Positions 1 to 5,693 of a DNA stretch of 8,940 nucleotides are shown one piece after another. Position 1 is the first letter of the stretch, and each line of letters begins with the position of its first letter. The stretch lies in NCBI GenBank assembly GCA_026418655.1, contig JAOAAW010000112.1, positions 1 to 8,940 on the forward strand, read 5' to 3'. Both the position numbers and the translations under genes were made by a program. This stretch comes from a bacterium. Lineage in GTDB: Bacteria; Ratteibacteria; UBA8468; B48-G9; DTJG01. A model generated the notes under the pieces. The model saw only the letters and a program-made list of their open reading frames with translations, did no database searches and was not told the origin of the DNA.

Positions 1-62
1 TCATCGTTCCAAGCAACAGGAACACCTGCCCAGATACCCTTGAAATCATCTCTCGTTAACAT
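1..62 (-). CDS. Dihydrodipicolinate synthase (DapA)-family protein, 5' part only
   Basis: Only the first 20 codons lie in the window (ATG at 62, reading leftwards off the edge). The peptide begins MLTRDDFKGIWAGVPVAWND. The pattern of a short lead, then F-x-G-[IV]-W-A-G-[VL]-P-[VT]-x-W, resembles the start of DapA/N-acetylneuraminate-lyase-type TIM barrels, where the first beta strand carries G-x-x-x-P-x. An AAAAGGAG Shine-Dalgarno at 70-77 sits 7 bases before the ATG and overlaps the stop codon of the preceding UroD-like gene, so the two are almost certainly co-transcribed. Members of this family run from true lysine-pathway enzymes to 2-keto-3-deoxy sugar acid aldolases and dehydratases. In this catabolic neighbourhood the second kind is more likely, but this is inference. 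The catalytic lysine and Y-x-x-P region are outside the window. Confidence 0.6.
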   Translation of the reverse strand, partial: MLTRDDFKGIWAGVPVAWND

Positions 63-76
63 ACTTTTTCTCCTTT

Positions 77-1198
77 TCAAAATTTTCCGTAATAATCAAC
101 CATTTCTTTCATCAAAATGATTCTTTTTTCTTCTGACCCCGGAGGAACCTGATCCCCAGCTGCTGCCATTATCCTGAAACTCCTTTCTTTTGTCTCAAGC
201 CACTCAATAATCGCGTTTTTAAACTCTTTTAAGTCAGCTTCAGGTAACCATAGACACGGGGAAATTCCGCCTGAAAGTATAAAATCGTCCCCGGCTTCAT
301 CCCTGCATTGCATAGGATTTAAATCTCCTGAAGGTTTCGGAGTAATAGCGTCTCCACAATCAGCACCGACCTCTGCGAACATTTTTAAACATCCTTTGAT
401 TCTCCCATCCATGTGAATTGCTACCTTCTTTCCTGCTGAATGAAATCTTTTTATTGCTTCAGAGTAAAAATTTTTTGACCACCTATTAAAAAATGCAGGT
501 GGTTGAATGTCAGAAGAAAAATTATCTCCCATCAAAATTACTTCTGCAGGCGATTCACAAAGTAAATCCACCAATTTTAAGTTGTTTTCATTTACCGTCT
601 CAACAAATTCAACCATTGCTGACTCCATATCAGATATGGCGTAGATTGTTTCTTCAACTCCCATCCATGCATTTAACAATAAACCCATTGCGCTGTACCC
701 AAAAGTAATATAAACGACCCCGAAATCACCAATGGTTTCTTTCCATTTATTATAACTGCCGAATTCAGGGAAAAAATTCCTTTTGACAAGGGCATATTGC
801 AAAATTCTAAGTTCTTTCTGATTTCTGACTCCCCATTTAACAATTGGCCATGAGTAAGACCGTTCCTCCCATATTCTACAACGCCTTATGGTTCCATAGG
901 GTGTTTCATACTCCCAAATTATCAAAGGTATTCCATCACGATACTCCTTCTTCATTAAATGCCTTACATCTGAAGGATATTCTACCCGCCAGCCAACAGG
1001 AAGAATTGGAACATAAAACCCAACACCTAGCTTCTTGTGAGTCTCAATAAGACCAACATCAGGATTATTATATGACATGGTTAAATCCCATGGTTTCCTA
1101 GTACGATGATAATACCAGTGAGAAAGATCCAGAATAAAAGGAACACAGTCTGGTTTCTGGTTGTTATAAACAGAAAGAATTCTTTCTCTAATTAACAT
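77..1198 (-). CDS. Uroporphyrinogen decarboxylase (URO-D)-family protein, not HemE
   Basis: A 373-residue protein with the general plan of the URO-D/MtaA-CmuA methyltransferase superfamily (TIM barrel). It opens with the typical R-E-R-[IV]-L followed by P-D-x-V-P-F, has FGYSAMGLLLNAWMG in mid-protein, and ends with an SGGISP segment and a C-terminal AAAGDQVPPGS that matches the usual G-[ST]-x-[HN]-x-[IV]-P closing motif. HemE's N-terminal R-Q-A-G-R substrate motif is absent, so this is not the haem enzyme. The His-x-Cys zinc motif of corrinoid thiol methyltransferases reads H262-M-D264-G, so the zinc cysteine is also missing. The ATG at 1198 was chosen over an upstream in-frame TTG (1228) because it gives the usual family start and lies 4 bases after the stop of the upstream gene. 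No strong Shine-Dalgarno is seen, which suggests translational coupling. The substrate is unknown. Such paralogues often accompany sugar-metabolism genes, but I cannot assign a reaction. Confidence 0.85.
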   Translation of the reverse strand: MLIRERILSVYNNQKPDCVPFILDLSHWYYHRTRKPWDLTMSYNNPDVGLIETHKKLGVGFYVPILPVGWRVEYPSDVRHLMKKEYRDGIPLIIWEYETPYGTIRRCRIWEERSYSWPIVKWGVRNQKELRILQYALVKRNFFPEFGSYNKWKETIGDFGVVYITFGYSAMGLLLNAWMGVEETIYAISDMESAMVEFVETVNENNLKLVDLLCESPAEVILMGDNFSSDIQPPAFFNRWSKNFYSEAIKRFHSAGKKVAIHMDGRIKGCLKMFAEVGADCGDAITPKPSGDLNPMQCRDEAGDDFILSGGISPCLWLPEADLKEFKNAIIEWLETKERSFRIMAAAGDQVPPGSEEKRIILMKEMVDYYGKF

Positions 1199-1202
1199 AA
1201 TA

Positions 1203-1964
1203 TTATGAATACAGACCCATTGAAACAAGATTCTGAAAACTTATTCTTACACTTTCAAAAGGGTCCCTCTGGCATATATCCTGTTCAACGACCAGCCAAT
1301 CGGCTCCAGAATATTTACAGGCATCTATAATCTCGCTCCAATTAAGATTACCTTCTCCAACCTCAAACATTGCTGGGGCATTATTAATTATTCCCATATC
1401 TTTGAGATGTACAACCTTAATCCTATCCTTCATCTTCTGTATCCAGTACGCAGGGTCCCCGCCCCCATACTGTATCCAGTAAGTATCAATCTCAGCAAGA
1501 ACTGCTTTACTGTCGCTTTCCTCGAATATGATATCAAGGCCTGTTTTCCCATTGCTAAATCTAACCAGTTCAAATGCATGGTTGTGATAGCTAAAATCAA
1601 AACCCTTTTCAAGAATTTTTAAACCAATTTCTGTCGCTTCAGCGGCAAATTTTCTGTATCCCTGTTCACTTCGCATGTCAGCCGGCAATGAACCAATTGC
1701 AATATGCGGACATTTTAAAATAGAGTGTTCTTCAATCACGCCATCTAACTCGTTTCGCAATCTTTCAAAAGAAACATGTGTTGCGCATACCTGTAGTTCA
1801 GCATCATCCAGCAACTTTTTTAGTTCCTTTATATCAATCGGTCCCAGAGCAGAAAGCTGAACTGCATTGTAACCAATTTTCTTCACCTGGATAAATGTTT
1901 TTTCCATATCAGAAGGCTTCTGAACATATTCCCTGAGTGTGTAGAGAGTTAATGCAATTTTCAT
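1203..1964 (-). CDS. Sugar phosphate isomerase/epimerase-like TIM-barrel protein
   Basis: A 253-residue protein of the xylose-isomerase-like/AP-endonuclease-2 barrel family (PF01261 type), cytoplasmic, with no signal peptide. Family marks in order: MKIALTLYTLREY on the first strand, G-Y-[ND]-A-V-Q-L-S-A on the second, Y126-H-N-H-A-F-E132, A-E-I-D160-T-Y-W with Q-Y-G-G-G-D-P-A-Y-W, V-V-H186-L-K-D-M, E-V-G-E-G-N-L-N-W, and V-V-E227-Q-D. The Asp, His and Glu residues at strand ends are the expected divalent-metal ligands. The length is close to the usual 250-290. The start is fixed by a strong AAAGGAG at 1970-1976, 5 bases before ATG 1964; an in-frame ATG 15 bases upstream would put that site inside the gene. 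It is the first gene of the leftward unit. The family includes IolE, hydroxypyruvate isomerase, ketose 3-epimerases and 3-keto-sugar enzymes, so the substrate cannot be read from sequence alone. Confidence 0.9.
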   Translation of the reverse strand: MKIALTLYTLREYVQKPSDMEKTFIQVKKIGYNAVQLSALGPIDIKELKKLLDDAELQVCATHVSFERLRNELDGVIEEHSILKCPHIAIGSLPADMRSEQGYRKFAAEATEIGLKILEKGFDFSYHNHAFELVRFSNGKTGLDIIFEESDSKAVLAEIDTYWIQYGGGDPAYWIQKMKDRIKVVHLKDMGIINNAPAMFEVGEGNLNWSEIIDACKYSGADWLVVEQDICQRDPFESVRISFQNLVSMGLYS

Positions 1965-1969
1965 GTGGT

Positions 1970-1976
1970 CTCCTTT
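1970..1976 (-). promoter_or_regulatory. Shine-Dalgarno that fixes the epimerase-like start
   Basis: Read on the minus strand this is AAAGGAG, 5 bases before the ATG at 1964. It decides against the alternative in-frame ATG at 1979, which would place this site within the coding sequence. Confidence 0.85.
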
Positions 1977-2107
1977 CAAATCAAACCATATTATGAAAAA
2001 GATTGTGTTCTATTGCCTTTTTTCTTTAATACTTTCTTTATTTTGAACAATTTTCTATATCATCAAAACTTCGTTCTTCATAGTAGTTTCTAATTTCTAA
2101 TTAGTTT

Positions 2108-2136
2108 AATATATTTATCTTTCTTCGAAAAATCAA
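2108..2136 (-). promoter_or_regulatory. Candidate sigma70 promoter, leftward unit
   Basis: On the minus strand, TTGATT (2136-2131) is followed after 17 bases by TATATT (2113-2108): 4/6 and 5/6 matches to the -35 and -10 consensus with optimal spacing. The predicted start is near 2101, about 137 bases before the gene. The region is AT-rich, so chance matches are easy. Confidence 0.4.
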
Positions 2137-2140
2137 TGAA

Positions 2141-2154
2141 TTGGTTTTTACCAA
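2141..2154. repeat. Inverted repeat between divergent promoters, possible operator
   Basis: TTGGT-TTTT-ACCAA, perfect 5-base arms around a 4-base centre. It lies 4 bases from the candidate minus-strand -35 box and 8 bases from the plus-strand -35 box, so it is nearly centred between the two promoters. This is a sensible place for a regulator acting on both units. The arms are short and the site matches no regulator family I can name. Confidence 0.35.
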
Positions 2155-2162
2155 ATCCCCAG

Positions 2163-2191
2163 TTGACATATTATACCTGTGATATTATGAT
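2163..2191 (+). promoter_or_regulatory. Sigma70 promoter, rightward unit
   Basis: TTGACA (2163-2168), a 17-base spacer, then TATGAT (2186-2191): a perfect -35 box and a 5/6 -10 box at optimal spacing. The predicted transcription start is near 2197-2199, giving a leader of about 25 bases before ATG 2222. It probably drives the amidohydrolase, HpaI-type aldolase, GH4, thrC and ApgM-like genes, which are separated by no more than 22 bases. Confidence 0.75.
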
Positions 2192-2221
2192 AATCCAGAA
2201 ACAATCTAACAACAAGAAGAA

Positions 2222-3535
2222 ATGCAAAGAAAATATAAATTGTACGAACTAAGAAAGTTCATCGACAATACCCCATTTTTTGATATGCACAGCCACATGG
2301 CTGGCTTTGAATTCGGAACACCCATGGATGATAAGAAACCCCGAACATTATATGGGATTTTATTAAATGATTATCTTCTGTATCTTTCAGACGTATGTCT
2401 TGATAAACAACTAAAACCTCCGAAGAAAAATGAAGTTGATGTAAATCAACCTTATCATAACATTGAACCTCTCCTTCAGGTGTGCCGTGGTCTCACAACA
2501 TATGAAGCACTTCGCGAAGGTATCAGATTTTTACATCCCTTTGAGGAAAAAGACATTTGTAAACAAAATTGGGAAAAAATCGATAAAAGTATACAGAAAG
2601 CATACACCAGATATGGCGAAAGAAAATGGCAAAGAATGGTCTGTGAAAAAATGAAAGTTTTCAAACAGGTACATATGGCCACACTTCCCTATGTTACAAA
2701 TCACCTAAACTCGTTATCAAAAGAAGAGAAAAAAAGGCAGATGGGGCTGCTTGTTCCATCTCTTGTTCTTGATGGATATGCCTTTTCGGGATTTGAGGTT
2801 CAACATAAAGCACGAGAGATGTCTTTTGATATCTTAAAAAGATACCCAGGTAATTTGCAGGAGTACCTATCTTTCTGTAACGATGTCATTGAAACCTTCA
2901 AGAAAAAAGGAGGAAGGTCAGTAAAACTTTTGATCTCATATTTCAGGACGTTAAAAATAGAAAAGGTTGAAAAGAAAAGAGCACAACAACTATTTTCAGC
3001 AGGATATCAAAATCTTTCGAAAGATGCCTTGCATGTACTTCAGGATTTTTTGTTGAGGGAACTTCTTATTCTGGCGAAAGAAAAAAATCCCCCCCTGATT
3101 GTTCACACAGGAAACAGTATACCGCCATCAAATGGAGATCCCGAAAATCTCGTAAATCTGTTCAGGGATAAAGATCTCTCTGGGTTGAAAATAAGTATTT
3201 GTCATAGCGGCTGGCCCTGCGAAGGCAAAGCCATGATAATGGCAAGAACTTTTAGAAATTGCTATTTTGACCTCTCGTGGACTCCACTATTGAGCCATTC
3301 AATTGGGCGTAGAATACTTTCAGAAGCAATTGAAATGATTCCAGTCAACAAGATTTTAATTGGAACAGACTGTGGGAGTGCGGAATGTTTTACTGGTACA
3401 GTTATTTTAATCAGAAATATTCTTTATGAAGTTCTCGCTGAGAAAGTGAAAAATAATATCCTTAGTGTAGAATCTGCAAAATCAATTGCAAAATCCATTC
3501 TGTGGGACAACGCAGTTGAATTTCACAATCTTTAA
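2222..3535 (+). CDS. Amidohydrolase-2 family metal-dependent hydrolase (large form)
   Basis: A 437-residue TIM-barrel hydrolase of the amidohydrolase superfamily (PF04909 type). Visible metal or catalytic residues: the H-x-H pair H23/H25 in F-D-M-H-S-H on strand 1, H295 in I-V-H-T-G-N, H328 in I-C-H-S-G-W, and D383 in I-L-I-G-T-D-C-G. K235 in the S-V-K-L-L-I-S-Y-F-R segment may take part as well, since this segment is well kept in the large-form proteins I know. Between strand 1 and about residue 230 there is a long, Lys-rich, mostly helical insertion, which makes it far larger than the roughly 280-residue lactonases of the family. No signal peptide. The Shine-Dalgarno is weak (AAGAAG just before the ATG), but there is no better start because H23 must be kept. 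It is first in the rightward unit. The substrate is unknown; it could be a lactone or amide of a sugar acid (inferred from context), and the reaction could also be isomerase- or decarboxylase-like. Confidence 0.85.
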   Translation: MQRKYKLYELRKFIDNTPFFDMHSHMAGFEFGTPMDDKKPRTLYGILLNDYLLYLSDVCLDKQLKPPKKNEVDVNQPYHNIEPLLQVCRGLTTYEALREGIRFLHPFEEKDICKQNWEKIDKSIQKAYTRYGERKWQRMVCEKMKVFKQVHMATLPYVTNHLNSLSKEEKKRQMGLLVPSLVLDGYAFSGFEVQHKAREMSFDILKRYPGNLQEYLSFCNDVIETFKKKGGRSVKLLISYFRTLKIEKVEKKRAQQLFSAGYQNLSKDALHVLQDFLLRELLILAKEKNPPLIVHTGNSIPPSNGDPENLVNLFRDKDLSGLKISICHSGWPCEGKAMIMARTFRNCYFDLSWTPLLSHSIGRRILSEAIEMIPVNKILIGTDCGSAECFTGTVILIRNILYEVLAEKVKNNILSVESAKSIAKSILWDNAVEFHNL

Positions 3536-3538
3536 ACC

Positions 3539-3543
3539 AGGAG
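3539..3543 (+). promoter_or_regulatory. Shine-Dalgarno that fixes the HpaI-type aldolase start
   Basis: AGGAG 5 bases before ATG 3549, beginning 3 bases after the amidohydrolase stop. It supports the 3549 start over an in-frame ATG at 3486 that would overlap the upstream gene by 50 bases. Confidence 0.85.
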
Positions 3544-3548
3544 TGCAC

Positions 3549-4334
3549 ATGCAATTGGAAATGAGAAGAAGTCGTGTGCTGAGGAAATTGAGAAACAAGG
3601 AAGTAGCACTGAGTACAAAAATTAATCTTTCTGATCCAGTATCTGTTGAAATTGCTGGGCTGGCGGGCTTTGATTGTGTATGGCTTGATATGGAACATAT
3701 TCCATGTGATTGGAGCACCATCTGTGATATGATCAGAACCGCTAAAATCTACGATATGGATGCTATGGTAAGAGTTTCAAAAGGTTCATACTCAGACCTT
3801 ATAAAACCACTTGAGGCAGACGCTACAGGAATAATTTATCCCCATTTGATGAACCTTAAGGAAGCACAGGAACTAGTTTATTATACAAAATTTCACCCTG
3901 TTGGAAGACGACCGCTTGATGGCGGGAATGCAGACGGAAAATACTGCCTGATAGATATGAAGGAATACATAAAGCACGCAAATGCTGAAAGATTTGTGAT
4001 GGTGCAGGTTGAAGATCCTGAAGTTCTTGATGATCTTGAAGAAATAGTAAAACTTGAAGGAATTGACATCATATTCTTTGGTCCCGGCGATTTTTCCCAG
4101 GGAATAGAAGCACCTGGAGATTTTCAACATCCATTATTGCTGGAAACAAGAAAAAAGGTTGCAGACCTATGTAAAAAATATGGAAAGTACTGTTCAACAC
4201 CATGTGGAATCACTCAACTTAAAGAATATAAAAAAATGGGTTATAATTTTATTAACTTAGGAGCAGATGTACTTGGACTTGGCGCATACTGGAAAAATCT
4301 TATAGAAGAAGCAAAGAAAATTCTTTTAGAATAA
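3549..4334 (+). CDS. HpcH/HpaI-family aldolase (2-keto-3-deoxy sugar acid aldolase-like)
   Basis: A 261-residue class II (metal-dependent) aldolase, close to the usual 250-270 length. The family's key residues are all in place: H50 in W-L-D-M-E-H (general base), R75 in V-R-V (substrate carboxylate), metal ligands E155 in V-Q-V-E-D and D181 in G-P-G-D-F-S, and a V-G-R-R loop after the A-T-G-I-I-Y-P strand. Known relatives (HpaI, GarL, RhmA/YfaU) cleave 2-keto-3-deoxy acids to pyruvate plus an aldehyde. The sequence is of a diverged clade: G-P-G-D-F-S-Q-G-I replaces the usual G-P-x-D-L-[SA]-x-x-[ML], and a P-L-D-G-G-N-A-D-G loop follows the G-R-R. The start is set by AGGAG at 3539-3543. It follows the amidohydrolase by 13 bases and precedes GH4 by 22. 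The acceptor aldehyde cannot be predicted; a citrate-lyase-like or malyl-CoA activity is less likely at this length. Confidence 0.88.
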   Translation: MQLEMRRSRVLRKLRNKEVALSTKINLSDPVSVEIAGLAGFDCVWLDMEHIPCDWSTICDMIRTAKIYDMDAMVRVSKGSYSDLIKPLEADATGIIYPHLMNLKEAQELVYYTKFHPVGRRPLDGGNADGKYCLIDMKEYIKHANAERFVMVQVEDPEVLDDLEEIVKLEGIDIIFFGPGDFSQGIEAPGDFQHPLLLETRKKVADLCKKYGKYCSTPCGITQLKEYKKMGYNFINLGADVLGLGAYWKNLIEEAKKILLE

Positions 4335-4356
4335 CATCGTAAATAATGGAGGAAAT

Positions 4357-5691
4357 ATGGCAAGACCGAAAATCTGTTTCATAGGTGCAGGAAGTCTAGG
4401 ATTCACAAGGGGACTGGTCAGGGATTTACTGACATTTGAAACAATGCGAGATGCCCATATAGCGTTGATGGATATTGATCAGGAAAGACTGTCCTTTGCT
4501 AAAGAAGCAGTCGATAGGATTATAGAAATGGGAAAATATCCAGCAACTGTCGAAGCAACACTTGACAGGAAACAGGCATTAAGGAACGCCAACGCCGTTT
4601 TGTGTACCATTCTTGTTGGTGGGACAAATGTCTGGAGACATGATATAGAAATCCCCAAAAAATACGGTGTGAATATAAATGTCGGAGATACCAGAGGCGT
4701 TGCGGGAATTTTTCGCGCATTGCGTACAATTCCTGTAATGCTTGACATCTGCAGGGACATTGAAAAACTGTGTCCTGACGCGATCTTGCTGAATTATACA
4801 AACCCGATGTCAATGAACTGTAAAGCAATGCAATCACAGACTTCCGTAAAGGTAACAGGTCTATGCCATAGTGTCCAGGGTACAGCTGCGATGCTCGCAA
4901 ACTGGCTCAACCTAAAATACGAAGATATTGACTATGTCTGCGCAGGGATTAATCATCAGGCATGGTTTTTGGAATTTAAAAAAGACCATAAAGATTTATA
5001 TCCACAGTTGAAGCAACTTGTGATGAAAAATAAAGAAGTTTATAACAGAGAAATAGTAAGAAATGAAATGTTTCTACATCTCGGGTATTACGTCACTGAA
5101 TCAAGCGGTCATAATTCTGAATACAACTGGTGGTTCAGAAAAAGAGATGACTTAATTGAGAAATACTGTACTCATGGCACCAACTGGAATCCTGGTGAGT
5201 ATGCCTTCATTTTAAAACATTACCTTAAAACAGAAAGAACATGGAAAAAACAGGTAAAAAAATGGCTTGCGAGCAAAGAGCCAATTTCTCTTGAAAGAGG
5301 TCATGAGTATGCTGCATATATCATCAATGCTTATTTGGGTGGAGAACCATACACATTTAATGGAAATGTTCCAAACACCGGATTGATTGATAACCTTCCG
5401 AAGGAAGCATGCGTTGAAGTTCCTGTACTTGCCAACAGAAGAGGATTCAATCCAATGCATGTTGGTCCACTCCCACCCCAGTGTGCAGCGCTGAATAATA
5501 TAAACATTTCAAGTGAACTGATGGCTGTTGAAGGTTGTCTTAAAGGTGATCCAGAACTGGTTTTCCACGCTGTTACATATGACCCGCTCAGTGCAGCTGT
5601 ACTTTCACTGAGCGAAATAAGGAAAATGGTTCAGGAACTTTTTCTGAGGAACAAGAATTATCTGCCAACCTTCAAGAGTATAAAACTCTGA
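4357..5691 (+). CDS. GH4 family glycosidase, alpha-galactosidase/alpha-galacturonidase-like
   Basis: A 444-residue glycoside hydrolase family 4 enzyme, cytoplasmic, using NAD and a divalent metal in a redox-elimination mechanism. The N-terminal Rossmann motif is G10-A-G-S-L-G15, with an acidic D-I-D at the end of strand 2. It is followed by D-T-R-G-V-A-G-I-F-R-A-L-R-T-I-P, N-Y-T-N149-P-M, the metal/substrate motif C170-H-S-V-Q-G-T, and A-G-I-N-H200-Q-A-W. In GH4, C-H-S-V marks the MelA/LplD-like branch, against C-H-E in alpha-glucosidases and C-N-V-P in 6-phospho-glycosidases, so the substrate is probably an unphosphorylated alpha-galactoside or alpha-galacturonide. GGAGG at 4348-4352 lies 4 bases before the ATG. 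The gene sits between an HpaI-type aldolase and thrC. The acid-processing neighbours tilt me to a uronide substrate, but that is inference. Confidence 0.93.
   Translation: MARPKICFIGAGSLGFTRGLVRDLLTFETMRDAHIALMDIDQERLSFAKEAVDRIIEMGKYPATVEATLDRKQALRNANAVLCTILVGGTNVWRHDIEIPKKYGVNINVGDTRGVAGIFRALRTIPVMLDICRDIEKLCPDAILLNYTNPMSMNCKAMQSQTSVKVTGLCHSVQGTAAMLANWLNLKYEDIDYVCAGINHQAWFLEFKKDHKDLYPQLKQLVMKNKEVYNREIVRNEMFLHLGYYVTESSGHNSEYNWWFRKRDDLIEKYCTHGTNWNPGEYAFILKHYLKTERTWKKQVKKWLASKEPISLERGHEYAAYIINAYLGGEPYTFNGNVPNTGLIDNLPKEACVEVPVLANRRGFNPMHVGPLPPQCAALNNINISSELMAVEGCLKGDPELVFHAVTYDPLSAAVLSLSEIRKMVQELFLRNKNYLPTFKSIKL
5585..5614 (+). repeat. Perfect 9-base inverted repeat near the GH4 3' end
   Basis: CGCTCAGTG (5585-5593) and CACTGAGCG (5606-5614) are exact reverse complements around a 12-base loop containing CAGCTG. 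No T-run follows, so it is not an intrinsic terminator. It lies inside the coding sequence about 75 bases before the GH4 stop. In a window of this size a match of this length could arise by chance. Confidence 0.4.
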
Positions 5692-5692
5692 A
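5671..5692 (+). promoter_or_regulatory. Hairpin over the GH4 stop, just before thrC
   Basis: TTCA-(A)-GAGT (5671-5679) can pair with ACTCTGAA (5685-5692), giving an 8-base-pair stem with one bulged A and a 5-base ATAAA loop. It includes the GH4 stop codon and ends one base before the thrC ATG (5694), occupying the place where a Shine-Dalgarno would be. thrC has no clear ribosome binding site, so the ribosome finishing GH4 may open this stem and re-initiate. Functional meaning is inferred. Confidence 0.35.
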
Positions 5693-5693
5693 A

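Larger units (their letters stand above)
1965..2221. other. Divergent intergenic control region
   Basis: 257 bases, very AT-rich, with no plausible coding frame, lying between the starts of the leftward epimerase-like gene and the rightward amidohydrolase gene. It contains a near-consensus plus-strand promoter (2163-2191), a weaker minus-strand promoter candidate (2108-2136), an inverted repeat between them (2141-2154) and the Shine-Dalgarno of the leftward gene (1970-1976). If the minus promoter is right, the leftward mRNA has a leader of roughly 135 bases; I see no recognisable riboswitch or stable hairpin in it. The plus leader would be only about 25 bases. Confidence 0.7.

Noticed and set aside
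77..1198. Assignment as HemE (haem biosynthesis uroporphyrinogen decarboxylase)
   Set aside because: The R-Q-A-G-R substrate motif is missing and the neighbours are not haem genes.
1199..1228. TTG start at 1228 adding 10 residues to the UroD-like protein
   Set aside because: It overlaps the upstream gene by 26 bases, has no Shine-Dalgarno, and the extra residues are not family-like; the ATG at 1198 gives the usual R-E-R opening.
2170..2175. Perfect TATAAT on the minus strand
   Set aside because: No acceptable -35 box lies 16-18 bases upstream on that strand, and it falls inside the spacer of the strong plus promoter.
3486..3548. ATG at 3486 adding 21 residues to the HpaI-type aldolase
   Set aside because: It lies within the amidohydrolase gene and has no Shine-Dalgarno, while AGGAG sits correctly before ATG 3549.
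4520..4900. 126-codon open frame on the minus strand inside the GH4 gene
   Set aside because: It lies entirely antisense to a well-conserved GH4 gene, has no family features, and its composition looks like a shadow of the opposite strand.
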